A stretch of DNA of 64,000 nucleotides from Allomesorhizobium sp043769475 (GTDB lineage: Bacteria > Pseudomonadota > Alphaproteobacteria > Rhizobiales > Rhizobiaceae), in assembly GCF_043769475.1 (NCBI RefSeq), contig NZ_CP171729.1, forward strand, positions 4,030,001-4,094,000, read 5' to 3'. A program made the position numbers and the translations under genes. The notes under the pieces were generated by a model, which searched no databases, was not told the DNA's origin, and was given only the letters and a program-made list of their open reading frames with translations. This document shows positions 41,962 to 52,309 of this stretch, piece after piece (within the stretch, counting starts at the first letter, position 1; every line of letters starts with the position of its first letter).

Positions 41962-44900
41962 ATGAATCTGCAGCAGCCAAAGAACGATCCGCTCATCCTT
42001 TCGGGACGAGACGTGACGGCCGTGCTCGGCCCGACCAACACCGGCAAGACGCATCTGGCGATCGAGCGCATGGTGGCGCATGAGAGCGGCGTGATCGGCC
42101 TGCCGCTCAGGCTGCTGGCGCGCGAGGTCTATGGCCGCGTCTGCGAAAAGGTCGGGGCGAACAAGGTCGCGCTGGTAACCGGCGAGGAGAAAATCCTGCC
42201 GGCCGGCGCGAAATATTCGGTGTGCACGGTCGAGGCCATGCCGCGCGAGACCGACGCCGCCTTCGTGGCGATCGACGAGGTGCAGCTCGCCGGCGATCTC
42301 GAACGCGGGCACATCTTCACCGATCGCATCCTGCACCTGCGCGGCCGCCAGGAAACGCTGCTGCTCGGCGCGGCAACGATGCAGGGCATCCTCCAGCGCC
42401 TGCTGCGCGGCGTTTCGGTGGTGACGCGGCCGCGGCTTTCGCACCTCGCCTATTCCGGGTCGAAGAAGCTGACGCGGCTGCCGAGCCGCTCGGCCATCGT
42501 CGCCTTCTCGGCCGACGAGGTTTATGCGATCGGCGAATTGATCCGCCGTCAGCGCGGCGGCGTCGCCGTGGTGCTCGGCGCGCTCAGCCCGCGCACCCGC
42601 AACGCCCAGGTCGCGCTCTACCAGTCGGGCGATGTCGATTTCCTTGTCGCCACCGACGCCATCGGTATGGGGCTGAATCTCGATCTCGACCACGTGGCCT
42701 TCGCGCAGAACCGCAAGTTCGACGGCTTCCAGTACCGCAACCTCAACGCCGCCGAACTCGGACAGATCGCCGGCCGCGCCGGGCGGCATCTGCGCGACGG
42801 CACTTTCGGCGTCACAGGCCAGGTCGATCCGTTTCCGGACGAACTGGTCGACAAGATCGAGAGCCACGATTTCGATCCGGTCAAGGTGCTGCAATGGCGC
42901 ACCGCCCATTTCGATTTCTCCAGCATCGATGCCCTCAAACGTTCGATCGACACGACCGCGCCGGTCGAAGGCTTGACGCGCGCCCTGCCGGCGGTCGACA
43001 GCCGGGCGCTGGAGCAGCTTTCGCTCGACCCGGAAATCCAGGCGCTTGCCACCGGCCGCGAGCGGGTGGCGCGACTGTGGGAAGTCTGCGCGCTGCCGGA
43101 CTATCGCAAGATCGCACCGGCGCAGCACTCGGAACTCGTCGCCTCGATCTACCTCGACATTGCGCGCCATGGCCATGTCGACGAAAATTACATGGCCGAA
43201 CAGGTGCGCCGCGCCGACACGGTCGAGGGCGACATCGACACCCTGTCGCACCGCATCGCGCAGATCCGCACCTGGACCTACGTCTCGAATCGGCCGGGAT
43301 GGCTTGCAGATCCGCAGCACTGGCAGCAAAAAACGCGCGAGATCGAGGACAGATTGTCGGATGCGCTGCATGAGCGGTTGACGAAACGCTTCGTAGACCG
43401 CAGGACTTCCGTCCTCATGCGCCGCCTTAGAGAAAATACGATGCTTGAAGCCGAAATAAGCCCTGCCGGAACAGTCCTCGTCGAAGGCCACCATGTCGGA
43501 GAACTACAGGGGTTCCGTTTCACGGCCGATCAGTCCGCCGGCGGCGAAGACGGCAAGGCGATCAAGGCCGCCGCGCAAAAGGCGCTGGCGCTGGAATTCG
43601 ACAGCCGCGCGGAGCGGTTTGCCGCTTCCGGCAACGGCGACATCGCGCTCGGCTCCGACGGCATCCTGCGCTGGATCGGCGCTCCGATCGGAACGCTCGC
43701 CGCGACCGACGACGCGCTCAGGCCGCGCGTCATCCTGCTTGCCGACGAACAGCTCACCGGCCCGGCCCGCGACAAGGTGGCAGCGCGCGCGGAGCGCTTC
43801 GTCAACCACCAGATCGACACGGCGCTGAAGCCGCTGATCGAGCTCAAGGGCGCCGAACAGCTCTCGGGCATCGCGCGCGGCATCGCCTTCCAGCTTGTCG
43901 AGCATTTCGGGCTGATAAACCGGCGCGAGATCGCCGACGACATCAAGTCGCTCGACCAGGAAGGACGCGCGGGGCTGCGCCGTCTCGGCGTGCGCTTCGG
44001 CGCCTACCACGTCTTCGTGCCGAGTCTGATCAAGCCCGGCCCGGCCAGCCTTGTGACGCTGCTTTGGGCTCTGAAGAACGACGGCAAGGACAAGCCCGGC
44101 TTCGGCGATGTCGTCCACGCGCTTGCGGCCGGCAGGACTTCGGTGGTCGTCGACCCCACCTTCGACCGCGCATTCTACAAGCTCGCCGGCTTTCGCATGC
44201 TGGGACGCCGCGCCGTGCGCGTCGACATTCTGGAGCGGCTTGCCGACCTGATCCGTCCGGCGCTGGCCTGGAAGGCCGGGACCGGCGCGCGGCCCGATGG
44301 CGCGTTCGACGGCAGCGCCTTCCTGGTGACGCCGGCGATGATGTCGATCCTCGGCGCCAATGCCGACGACATCGAGGAAATCCTGAAAGGCCTCGGCTAT
44401 CGCGCCGAGCCGAAGCCGGCGCCCGAGGTGAAGGCACGGCTCGAGGCGCTGGACCAAGCCGCACGCGAGGCGGCGGAAGCCGCCGCCGCGAAGCGGGAAG
44501 CAGAGAAGGCGGCGAAGGAAGCCGAGAAAGCAGCAGCGGAAGCCGAGAAGGCTGCGGCCGCCGAGCAGAAGTCCGGCGAGACAGTCGAAGCGCCGATCGC
44601 CGCCGACGGTGATATGCCCGCCGCTGGGGCGGATGAAGTGGCCGCAAGCGCCGAAGCGTCCTCCTCGCTTGCGGGGGAAGTGTCTGCGGAGCAGACGGAG
44701 GGGCGTGGAGACGACGTGCTCGGTTCTTCGCCACCCGCACCCGAACTGACTGCGTCGGAGGGAGAAGCTGTCGCTTCCGAGCCATTGTCGTCCGCCGCCG
44801 AGGCAATCGCGCCGGTTGTGCAGGATGAGCCTGTCGTGGAGGACCAGCCTGCCGAAGCCGAGGCTCCTACGGAAGCCGCCACGCCGCCGCTCGAAGCTGC

Positions 44901-45516
44901 GACCTGGAGGCCTGATGCGGACGAGTTACCCGCTGACCTGGCTCCGGCTGTGCCCGGACCGGAGAGCGTCGGCGAAGCTGCCGCACCTGCGGCAGAAGTC
45001 GATACGGAACACGTGGATGGTGCGGGTTTGAGCTCTGTCGCGGAGTCTGCCGAAGCGACAAACATCAAGCCCGCGCCGAAAGGTGACGGCGAGGAAGCCG
45101 AGGAGCCCAAGCCTATCCTTTTGTGGCGGCCGGCCCGGTTCGAGCAGCGGCCGCGCCATCACCGGCAGGACAACCGCCAGCGCCGCGGCCAGCACGACGG
45201 CGGCGCCGGAGGCGACGGCAAGGCGCAGGGCGAGCGGACGCAGCGAGACGGCGATCGTCCGCCGCGCAGCGACGCCCGGCCGCCGCGCGAGAATGGCGGC
45301 AAGGAGCGTTTCGAGCGCGGCAAGTTCAAGGGCAAGCCGAGCCCCGACGGACAGCAGCGGCCGGATCGCCGCGACAACCGTCCGGGTGACAAGGGCGGCT
45401 TCCAAGGCAAGCAGCCGTTCCAGGCAAGGCCACCGCGCGAGGAGCGCCCGGTGCGCGTCGACCCGGATTCGCCCTTCGCCAAGCTCGCTGCGTTGCGCGA
45501 CCAGCTCAAGAAGTAG
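41962..45516 (+). CDS. SUV3-like DEAD/DExH RNA helicase with low-complexity RNA-binding tail
   Basis: A 1184-residue helicase. Walker A GPTNTGKT is at about 23-30, IDEVQLAGD near 103, LGALSPRTRNAQVALYQSGD and the motif VI QIAGRAGRH near 268-276, as in the mitochondrial Suv3 family. From about residue 820 there is an alanine/glutamate/lysine coiled coil (KREAEKAAKEAEKAAAEAEK), then an acidic segment, then an arginine/glycine-rich tail (RHHRQDNRQRRGQHDGG) ending FAKLAALRDQLKK. An open frame continues 47 codons upstream, so a start at 41824 or 41821 cannot be excluded. The stop directly abuts the S4 gene. Confidence 0.9.
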   Translation: MNLQQPKNDPLILSGRDVTAVLGPTNTGKTHLAIERMVAHESGVIGLPLRLLAREVYGRVCEKVGANKVALVTGEEKILPAGAKYSVCTVEAMPRETDAAFVAIDEVQLAGDLERGHIFTDRILHLRGRQETLLLGAATMQGILQRLLRGVSVVTRPRLSHLAYSGSKKLTRLPSRSAIVAFSADEVYAIGELIRRQRGGVAVVLGALSPRTRNAQVALYQSGDVDFLVATDAIGMGLNLDLDHVAFAQNRKFDGFQYRNLNAAELGQIAGRAGRHLRDGTFGVTGQVDPFPDELVDKIESHDFDPVKVLQWRTAHFDFSSIDALKRSIDTTAPVEGLTRALPAVDSRALEQLSLDPEIQALATGRERVARLWEVCALPDYRKIAPAQHSELVASIYLDIARHGHVDENYMAEQVRRADTVEGDIDTLSHRIAQIRTWTYVSNRPGWLADPQHWQQKTREIEDRLSDALHERLTKRFVDRRTSVLMRRLRENTMLEAEISPAGTVLVEGHHVGELQGFRFTADQSAGGEDGKAIKAAAQKALALEFDSRAERFAASGNGDIALGSDGILRWIGAPIGTLAATDDALRPRVILLADEQLTGPARDKVAARAERFVNHQIDTALKPLIELKGAEQLSGIARGIAFQLVEHFGLINRREIADDIKSLDQEGRAGLRRLGVRFGAYHVFVPSLIKPGPASLVTLLWALKNDGKDKPGFGDVVHALAAGRTSVVVDPTFDRAFYKLAGFRMLGRRAVRVDILERLADLIRPALAWKAGTGARPDGAFDGSAFLVTPAMMSILGANADDIEEILKGLGYRAEPKPAPEVKARLEALDQAAREAAEAAAAKREAEKAAKEAEKAAAEAEKAAAAEQKSGETVEAPIAADGDMPAAGADEVAASAEASSSLAGEVSAEQTEGRGDDVLGSSPPAPELTASEGEAVASEPLSSAAEAIAPVVQDEPVVEDQPAEAEAPTEAATPPLEAATWRPDADELPADLAPAVPGPESVGEAAAPAAEVDTEHVDGAGLSSVAESAEATNIKPAPKGDGEEAEEPKPILLWRPARFEQRPRHHRQDNRQRRGQHDGGAGGDGKAQGERTQRDGDRPPRSDARPPRENGGKERFERGKFKGKPSPDGQQRPDRRDNRPGDKGGFQGKQPFQARPPREERPVRVDPDSPFAKLAALRDQLKK

Positions 45517-45906
45517 ATGGTCGCCGAAGGCCGGCAGCGCATCGACAAGTGGCTGTTCTTCGCGCGCGTGGTCAAGTCGCGTTCGCTGGCCGCCAAACTG
45601 GCGGTCGCAGGGCGGGTCCGCATCAATGGCGACAAGGCCGGCCAGGCGTCGGATTCGGTTAAGCCAGGCGACGTGCTGACCATCACGCTCGAGCGGCGGA
45701 TACTGGTCTACAAAGTGCTGCAGCAGGGCAGCCGCCGCGGTCCCGCCGAGGAGGCGCGGACGCTCTACGAGGATTTGTCGCCGCCGCCTGCGCCGAAGGG
45801 CGAGGCTCCTCCCGACGCGCTGCCGCCGCTGCGCGAAGCAGGCAGCGGCCGCCCGACCAAGAAGGAGCGGCGCGAGACCGACCGGCTGCGCAACGGCGAG
45901 GAATAA
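45517..45906 (+). CDS. S4-domain RNA-binding protein (Hsp15-like)
   Basis: A 129-residue protein with an S4 RNA-binding domain at about 6-70 (QRIDKWLFFARVVKSRSLAA, AGRVRINGDKAGQASDSVKP). It is related to the heat-shock protein Hsp15, which rescues stalled 50S subunits. The C-terminal tail is charged (TKKERRETDRLRNGEE). It starts immediately after the helicase stop, so the two are translated from one mRNA, which suggests a shared role in RNA metabolism. Confidence 0.92.
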   Translation: MVAEGRQRIDKWLFFARVVKSRSLAAKLAVAGRVRINGDKAGQASDSVKPGDVLTITLERRILVYKVLQQGSRRGPAEEARTLYEDLSPPPAPKGEAPPDALPPLREAGSGRPTKKERRETDRLRNGEE

Positions 45907-46055
45907 AGCGCCGTCCGCACCATCAAGCCGAACGGCCGTGAAATTGCGTTCCGCCTACAGGTCGCTGCGGGGAATGGCCGCCCTTGCAACAGCCCTGTAA
46001 AGGCGATACCTCACCGCCCATATTAGTCGAGAAAGCAAGGCTCCGGAGCCGCAGC

Positions 46056-46394
46056 ATGACCTATATCGTCACCGACAACTGCATCAAATGCAAATATATG
46101 GATTGCATTGAAGTGTGTCCGGTCGACTGCTTCTACGAAGGCGAGAACATGCTCGTCATCCATCCGGACGAGTGCATCGACTGCGGCGTCTGCGAGCCCG
46201 AATGCCCGGCAGACGCGATCAAGCCCGACACCGAGCCGGGTCTCGACAAATGGCTGCAGATCAACACCGAATACGCTTCGAAATGGCCTAATATTACCGC
46301 CAAGAAGGAACCGCCCGAGGACGCGAAATCGTTTGACGGCGTAGAAGGCAAGTTCGAGAAGTATTTTTCGGAAAATCCCGGCGAGGGCGATTAG
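46056..46394 (+). CDS. fdxA: Ferredoxin FdxA (7Fe type)
   Basis: A 112-residue ferredoxin. The first cluster is bound by NCIKCKYMDCIEVCPVDCF (3Fe-4S type spacing) and the second by CIDCGVCEPECPADAI (4Fe-4S), followed by the family-specific C-terminal part (WLQINTEYASKWPNITAKKE). It carries electrons in the cytoplasm. ATG at 46056 is preferred; upstream in-frame codons lack a ribosome-binding site. A repeat element starts at its stop codon. Confidence 0.96.
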   Translation: MTYIVTDNCIKCKYMDCIEVCPVDCFYEGENMLVIHPDECIDCGVCEPECPADAIKPDTEPGLDKWLQINTEYASKWPNITAKKEPPEDAKSFDGVEGKFEKYFSENPGEGD

Positions 46395-46489
46395 AGCGTC
46401 CGTTGCGCGTCCGAAAGGACGCGCGGGCGCTCCGGACTTTGAACCTGCGCATGATCCTTTCAGAAAACCTATTCCGGATTTTGGCGTCA
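46393..46489. repeat. Dispersed repeat, hairpin GCGCGTCC-GAAA-GGACGCGC type, copy 1
   Basis: It starts at the fdxA stop with AGAGCGTCC, contains the perfect stem GCGCGTCC/GGACGCGC with a GAAA loop (46414-46433) and continues GACTTTGAACCTGCGCATGA and CAGAAAACC. The reverse complement of 62213-62312 has the same order of motifs. It is a known style of rhizobial intergenic palindrome, and its hairpin may end fdxA transcription. Confidence 0.85.
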
Positions 46490-46852
46490 TGCGCTAAAAC
46501 CTTGCCAGCAGGATTTCTTGAGCCGACTGTCATGCCCGGCGTTGTCGCCGCTTGACACGCTGTTGCTTCGCGCGTGCAGCAAATTGTTGATTCTTGCTGG
46601 TTTTTGTGATAGGGGTACTAAATATGCCGCTGACACACCGTCGATATATGGCGCTGAGCCTTAATCACTGAAAGGTGAAAACCCCAATCCGGACCAAGGC
46701 AACTTGGGCCAGGCAACGCTTATTTCAGGCGGATTGCCCGGGCCTTTGGGCTTTTTCCGGTGGTTTGGTCTGTTTGCGGCACTAGATTCGGCCAATCGGG
46801 CCGCAGCAGGTCAGCCGGCACTGCAGCCGGCCCAACAAGGAGTTCACCGCGT
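46490..46852. other. Long leader/promoter region of carD
   Basis: No gene is seen in these 363 bases. An AT-richer patch at about 46586-46630 (TTGATTCTTGCTGGTTTTTG, then TGATAGGGGTACTAAAT) is a plausible promoter zone. Further down, GCCCGGGCCTTTGGGCTTTTT (about 46736-46756) could form a small hairpin with a T run, perhaps an attenuator. Nothing more specific can be said. Confidence 0.4.
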
Positions 46853-47440
46853 ATGGCAACCGCAATCCCGCAGAAGAAATCCGCAGTCCGGCACGGGTTC
46901 AAGACCAGCGAGTACATCGTTTATCCGGCCCATGGCGTAGGCCAGATCGTGTCGATCGACGAGCAGGAAGTCGCGGGCCACAAGCTTGAACTCTTCGTCA
47001 TCGATTTCGCCAAGGACAAGATGCGGCTGAAAGTGCCGGTCGCCAAGGCGACCGCGATTGGCATGCGCAAGCTTTCCGAGACGGATTATGTCGACCGCGC
47101 GCTCAAGGTCCTGCAGGGCCGCGCCCGCGTAAAGCGCACCATGTGGTCGCGCCGCGCGCAGGAATATGATGCGAAGATCAATTCCGGCGACCTGCTTTCG
47201 ATCTCGGAAGTGGTGCGCGACCTCTACCGCGCCGAGAACCAGCCTGAGCAGTCCTATTCCGAGCGGCAGCTCTACGAAGCGGCGCTCGACCGCATGGCGC
47301 GCGAAATCGCCGCAGTCAACCGCGTCTCCGAAACCGAAGCAGTGCGGATGATCGAGACCAATCTCAACAAGGGTCCGAAGCGCGGCGCCAAGGCCGACAA
47401 CGAGGAAGCCGAGGTCGCGGAACAGGAAGAGGCCGCATAA
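46853..47440 (+). CDS. carD: CarD-family transcriptional regulator
   Basis: A 195-residue protein of the CarD/CdnL family, which binds the RNA polymerase beta subunit and stabilises open promoter complexes. The N-terminal RID domain has EYIVYPAHGVGQIVSIDEQE and KDKMRLKVPVAKA; the C-terminal helical DNA-binding part includes WSRRAQEYDAKINSGD and ISEVVRDLYRAENQPEQSYS. The acidic tail ends EEAEVAEQEEAA. AAGGAG lies before the ATG at 46853. A strong terminator follows. Confidence 0.94.
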   Translation: MATAIPQKKSAVRHGFKTSEYIVYPAHGVGQIVSIDEQEVAGHKLELFVIDFAKDKMRLKVPVAKATAIGMRKLSETDYVDRALKVLQGRARVKRTMWSRRAQEYDAKINSGDLLSISEVVRDLYRAENQPEQSYSERQLYEAALDRMAREIAAVNRVSETEAVRMIETNLNKGPKRGAKADNEEAEVAEQEEAA

Positions 47441-47466
47441 GCGCCTTCACCCACGCAATCGACAAG

Positions 47467-47492
47467 AACCCGGCGGCGACGCCGGGTTTTTT
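47467..47492 (+). terminator. Rho-independent terminator of carD
   Basis: AACCCGGCG (47467-47475) and CGCCGGGTT (47480-47488) form a perfect nine-pair stem with a GCGA tetraloop, followed by TTTTTTG. It lies 26 bases after the carD stop. Confidence 0.92.
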
Positions 47493-47616
47493 GTTGTCCT
47501 GCGACAGCCGGGCCGCCTCAGCTTCAACCAGCATTTCCCGGCCTGCGGATGACGCCGCTTGCCACCCGGCGGCCACGGCCTACAATCGCTGAACCCACAC
47601 AGACAGGAGCGCCGCC

Positions 47617-47808
47617 ATGGACGAAGACAAATTCAACATGTCGATCCGCAAATTCCTGAAGGAGGTCGGCGTCACCTCGCAGCGGGAGATCGAGGCGGTC
47701 GTGCGCGAGGGCAGGACGAGCGGCAACAAACTGCGCGTCCGCATGACCCTGACGGCCGAAGGCACCGATCTGAACCATGTGGTGGACGGCGAGATCAATC
47801 TCTCCTGA
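47617..47808 (+). CDS. DUF6494 family small protein
   Basis: A 63-residue protein: MDEDKFNMSIRKFLKEVGVT, SQREIEAVVREGRT and LTAEGTDLNHVVDGEINL. The pattern is that of the small DUF6494 family, of unknown function. GACAGGAGCGCC precedes the ATG. The gene stands alone, followed within a base by a dispersed repeat. Confidence 0.8.
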   Translation: MDEDKFNMSIRKFLKEVGVTSQREIEAVVREGRTSGNKLRVRMTLTAEGTDLNHVVDGEINLS

Positions 47809-47853
47809 GTATCTATTGATATTCAGGTGATGCCGGCCTGCAAATGGCTGCTT
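47809..47853. repeat. Half copy of the 174-bp palindromic element
   Basis: GATATTCAGGTGATGCCGGC and its flanks match the reverse complement of 319-368 at most positions (for example GGCCTGCAAATGGC is shared exactly). Only one end is present, without the second terminal inverted repeat, so it looks like a decayed or solo copy. It lies between the DUF6494 gene and the acyl-CoA dehydrogenase gene. Confidence 0.85.
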
Positions 47854-47871
47854 TCATTGATTCCGGGATAA

Positions 47872-49661
47872 TTAAAACCACTCCGGCCGCATCTTGAGCG
47901 TGGTGTCGTCGAGGCTGTCGAGGAGCGCGCGCTGGGTGCGGGTCTTCGGCAGTTCATAGGCGAAGAAATAGCGGCAGGCGGCGAGTTTCCCGTCGAGGAA
48001 ATCATTGTCCGGTTCGGGAGCGGCGCGCCTGCGCGTCGCCGCCATCGCCTGGCGCAGCCACATCCAGGCGATGACCACATGGCCCATCATGTCGAGGTAG
48101 ATCGTCGCATTGGCGAGGCCGAGCCGCGCATCCGAGCCGACAGTTCCGGCAAGCTTGCCGGTGGTGGCGACGGCCTCGGCGAGATGCGACGCCAGATCCG
48201 CCGCATGTGCGGTCAGCCCCTCGACGCCATGCGCCTGCGTCACATCGGCCATGATCCTTGCGGCGAGCGTCTTCACACCAGCGCCGTTCTCCTGCATCAC
48301 CTTGCGGCCAAGCAGGTCGAGCGCCTGAATGCCGTGCGTGCCTTCATGGATCGCGTTCAGGCGGTTGTCGCGGTAGAGCCGCTCGACGGGATAGTCGCGT
48401 GTATAACCATAGCCGCCGAGCACCTGGATGGCGTGCTTGTTGGCTTCGAGACAGAATTCCGACGGCCAGGATTTCGCGATCGGCGTCAGGAGATCGAGCA
48501 GGATGCGCGTCTCGTGGCGCGCCTCCTCGCTGGGTGCGGCCTTGATCGCGTCGACCAGGAAAGCGGCGTAGAGCAGCAGCGCCAGCGAGCCTTCCACGGC
48601 GGTTTTCTGGGCCAAAAGCAGACGCCTCACATCGGCATGCTCGATGATCGGAATTTGCGGCGAGGAGGCGTCCTTGCCGTCCGGGTGGCGGCCCTGCAAA
48701 CGCTCGCGGGCATAGGCCAGCGAGGCGCGGTAGCCGGCCGCGCCGAGGGCTGCCGCGCCGAGGCCGACGCCGATGCGCGCCTCGTTCATCATCTGGAACA
48801 TGTAGCTCAGGCCCTTGTCGGGCTCACCGACGAGGTAGCCGCGGCACGGGCCGTCCTCACCGAGATTGAGCGCCGCGTTGGTTGCGCCGCGATAGCCCAT
48901 CTTGTGGTTCAGCCCTGCGAGCGCAACGCCGTTCGGCGAGCCAATTGAGCCGTCGTCGTCGACAAGGAATTTCGGCACGATGAACAGCGAAATGCCCTTC
49001 ACGCCGGGCGGACTGCCGGGGATCTTCGCCAGGACCATGTGGACGATGTTTTCGGAAATCTCCTGGTCGCCGCCCGAGATCCACATCTTCCTGCCGGTCA
49101 GGAAATAGGAGCCGTCCTCCTGCGGCTCGGCCTTTGTCGTGATATCGGCCAGGGAAGAGCCGGCCTGCGGCTCCGAAAGGCACATGGTGCCGAAGAACCG
49201 GCCTTCCACCAGAGGCTTCAGGAAGCGCGCCTTCTGCTCGGGCGATCCGAAGGCGTCGATCAGATTGGCCGCGGCCGCAGTCAGGAACGGATAGGCCGCC
49301 GTGGCGACGTTGGCCATGGAGAAGATGAAGCCCACGGCGCTGCGCACGGTTTCCGGCATCTGCGCGCCGCCCAGTTCCTGATCGAAGCCGGCGCCGAAAA
49401 ACCCGGCTTCGCGATAGGCTGCGAGTGCGGCACCGACGCGCTCGTCCATGACCACTTTTCCGTCGGCGAATTTCGGCTCGTTGAGGTCGAGATCTGCCGC
49501 ATGCGGCAGGAAATGCTCCATCGCGATCTGCTCCGCCGTGTCCAGGACACCGTCGATAGCGGCGCGGTCGTAGTCCGCGATCTGGGCAAGGCGGCGAGGC
49601 TCGCCGTGGGGAGAGCGTCGAAAAGCTGGAAGGTGATGTCTGCGCGGTCGACCGAGATCAT
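47872..49661 (-). pseudogene. Acyl-CoA dehydrogenase, frameshifted near its start
   Basis: The protein (596 residues if corrected) is an FAD-dependent acyl-CoA dehydrogenase of the long type with a C-terminal extension: LSEPQAGSSLADI, KMWISGGDQEI, the family motif QVLGGYGYTRDYPVERLYRD and IHEGTHGIQALDL. Translation from the well-placed ATG at 49661 (AGGAA upstream) gives MISVDRADITFQLFDALPT, but after about residue 28 the frame is lost; the rest is one frame away. One missing base at about 49579-49582 (AGATCGCG for AGATTCGCG) would join LAALPRF to ADYDRAAIDGVLDTAEQ. A start inside the intact frame is unlikely. Confidence 0.85.
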
Positions 49662-49825
49662 GGAACATTCCTGGGCACGGGGCGTTGGGAGGCGTCTAGG
49701 GCGGTTTGCCTTGAGGTCAAGGCCAAAGCCCCCGACGACGCTCCGCAAACCGGAGCGCGGTCCCCCTTAAAGGATCGGGATTAGTGGAATAGCCGGCAAA
49801 TGCGCCAGAGTTTGGGAGCGCGGGT

Positions 49826-50689
49826 ATGCGAGACAAAGCCAAGAGAGCGATGATCCGGGCAGCCATGAAGGCGCCTTATCTCGATCGCGGCGAAGAACAC
49901 GAGCTTGCGCTTCGCTGGAAGCAGCACCGCGACCAGGATGCCATGCACCGCATCACCACAGCGCACATGCGGCTGGTCATCTCCATGGCGATGAAGTTCC
50001 GCTATTTCGGCCTGTCGATGGGCGACCTGATCCAGGAGGGCCATGTCGGTCTCCTGGAGGCGGCGGCGCGCTTCGAACCGGAGCGCGACGTGCGCTTCTC
50101 GACCTATGCGACATGGTGGATACGCGCATCGATGCAGGACTATATCTTGCGGAACTGGTCGATCGTGCGCGGCGGGACCAGTTCGGCGCAGAAGGCGCTG
50201 TTCTTCAATTTGAGACGGCTGCGAGCCAAGCTGGCGCAAGGACCGGAGACCATGTCCGGGACGGCCCTCTACAAGGAAATCTCAACCGCGCTCGGCGTTT
50301 CCGAGGCCGATGTGGCAATGATGGATTCGCGCCTGTCGGGCCCGGACACCTCGCTCAACGCACCGCTGGTCGACGATGGCGGCAGTTCGGCCGACCGAAT
50401 GGACTTCCTCGTTTCGGACGCGCCGCTTCCTGACGAGATCGTCGGCGAGACGATCGACGACGAACGCCGCTCAGGCTGGCTGAGAAATGCGCTGGGGGTC
50501 CTCAACGAGCGTGAGATGCGCATCATCGCCGAAAGGCGGCTGCAGGACGAAGGCGCGACGCTGGAGGCGCTCGGCGAGACGCTCGGCATCTCCAAGGAGC
50601 GCGTGCGCCAGATCGAGAGCCGGGCGCTGGAAAAGCTGAAATCGGCCCTGGTGAAGGAAAGCCCGGCGTTCCTGTCGTCGGCGGCCTAA
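49826..50689 (+). CDS. rpoH: RNA polymerase sigma factor RpoH (RpoH2 type)
   Basis: A 287-residue heat-shock/stress sigma factor. Region 2 has LIQEGHVGLLEAAARFEPER, FSTYATWWIRASMQDYILRN and WSIVR; the RpoH box region is FFNLRRLRAKL; region 4 is LEALGETLGISKERVRQIES. The divergence from RpoH1-type sequences and the end KESPAFLSSAA fit RpoH2 of rhizobia, which serves a subset of stress promoters. GGGAGCGCGGGT precedes the ATG. It is divergent from the acyl-CoA dehydrogenase gene. Confidence 0.93.
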   Translation: MRDKAKRAMIRAAMKAPYLDRGEEHELALRWKQHRDQDAMHRITTAHMRLVISMAMKFRYFGLSMGDLIQEGHVGLLEAAARFEPERDVRFSTYATWWIRASMQDYILRNWSIVRGGTSSAQKALFFNLRRLRAKLAQGPETMSGTALYKEISTALGVSEADVAMMDSRLSGPDTSLNAPLVDDGGSSADRMDFLVSDAPLPDEIVGETIDDERRSGWLRNALGVLNEREMRIIAERRLQDEGATLEALGETLGISKERVRQIESRALEKLKSALVKESPAFLSSAA

Positions 50690-50695
50690 CTCAGA

Positions 50696-52250
50696 TCACC
50701 TGTCGGAAATGATCTTGACCTTGTCGCCGGCCGAAACCGTCGCGCCCGGCGACAGCGCGTTGAGCAGTTTGAACAGTTCAAGTTTCTTGTCGACCCCGGC
50801 CATGCGGGCGGCTAGCGATCCGATGGTGTCGCCGGGCTTCACGCTGACCACGCGGATACGCAGCGGCTTGAGCGCCGCCTTTTCGCTGGCGCTCAGCGCC
50901 TTGAAGCTGCCGCTGACGGCGCGCGCGACCGGGTCGAGCGAAGTGTTGGCCAGGGGCGCTGCCGTCAAGAGCCGGTAGACCTGCCCGCCGGCGCGGATGA
51001 CCGTTATGTCGAACTGCCAGCCTTCGGCGCGCGCGCTGGCCACCGCCGCCTGATTGCCGTTGATGGTTTCGGCGCGCACGCTGGCCTCATTGAGACCGGC
51101 GACCCAGCCGCTGCGGACATAATCGGTCAGCTGCACGTTGGCGTCGAGAGATACGCCGTCGAAGCGGATTGCCATGTCGCCCGGGCCGGTGGCGGTGACC
51201 GCCGCGGCCGAATTGTCGATGACGAAGCCGGGCGGCACCGAGAACGACACGCCGAGCCCCGGATGCAGGAAGGTGTTGCCGCGCACATAACCTTCCTCCG
51301 GCGTATCGCCGAACAGCAGGCCGTCGATGCCCGCCAGGAAGGAGTCGCGGTCGGTTACGCCGGTTCCCTGGGTGCCGAACTGGCGTGCATGGCGCTGCGC
51401 CAACTCGATGCGCTGCGGCGCGTTGGGATGGCTCGCCAGGAAGTCGAGATTGGGGTCGCTCGCCCCGCTGATGCTGCGCATCTCGCTGTAGGTGGCCATA
51501 GACTGCAGAAAACGCCCGGCGGCGAACGGGTCGAAGCCGGCCTGGCCGCTGGCCTTGATGCCGATGGCGTCGGCCTCCAGTTCCTGGTTGCGCGAGAACT
51601 GTGCGAGGCGAAGCTTGCCGCGGATCAGCGCCGCCTTGGCGGTCGGATTTTCGCCGAGGACGTCGGTGACGACTTTGGTGGCCAGCACCTCCTCGGCTTC
51701 CTTCTGCTGGCGCTGAAGGCCGTGATTGGCGGTCACGTGGCCCATCTCGTGCGCGATGACGGCGGCAAGCTCGGCCGAATCATTGGCCAGCGCCAGAAGC
51801 CCGCGTGTCACGTAGAGATATCCGCCCGGCAGCGCAAAGGCGTTGACGTTGGGCGAGTTGAGGATGGTGATCCTGTAGGCCTGGGTCGGGTTGCCGGAAA
51901 CGGTGGTCAGATTGCCCACCACCTTGGCCACCATGCGCTCCAGCTTGGGGTCGGAATACTCGCCGCCATAGGTCGCGAGAATACGCGGATGCTGGCCGCG
52001 TGCGATCTCCGCGAGCCTGTCGTTGCGCGAAACATTGTCGACGGTGATCGGATTGTCGGAAGGCTGGAAACCAGACTTCCTTGATGTCGGGCGTCAATGA
52101 CTGGCAGCCCGCGAGAAGCGCAGCCAAAGCGACCGCCACGCCGAAACGCACGCCAAAACGCGCCGGCTTAGGCGCAGTCACGTCTCTGGTCTGGCGGGTC
52201 GGCAGAATGCGTTCCTTTCTCGCGGAATCCGGAGCATGATCGCTGATCAT
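50696..52250 (-). pseudogene. M48-family metalloprotease lipoprotein with LysM-like tail, frameshifted
   Basis: Corrected, a 517-residue outer-membrane or periplasmic lipoprotein: lipobox LLAGC near residue 48, a zinc-protease motif VIAHEMGHVTANHG (HExxH), and a C-terminal LysM-like domain (VSVKPGDTIGSLAARMAGVD). The N-terminal frame reads to PDIKEVW and then fails; one T too many in TGGTTTCCAG (run at 52068-52070) separates it from the frame giving PSDNPITVDNVSRNDRLAEI. Without the extra base the join is VWFQPSDN. The start at 52250 is uncertain; a GTG at 52181 is a shorter alternative. Confidence 0.85.
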
Positions 52251-52309
52251 GGTTACCCGTACCTGAACACGGCGATGGCGGAGATGCTCGAATGCGGTTT
52301 GCCTGCTAA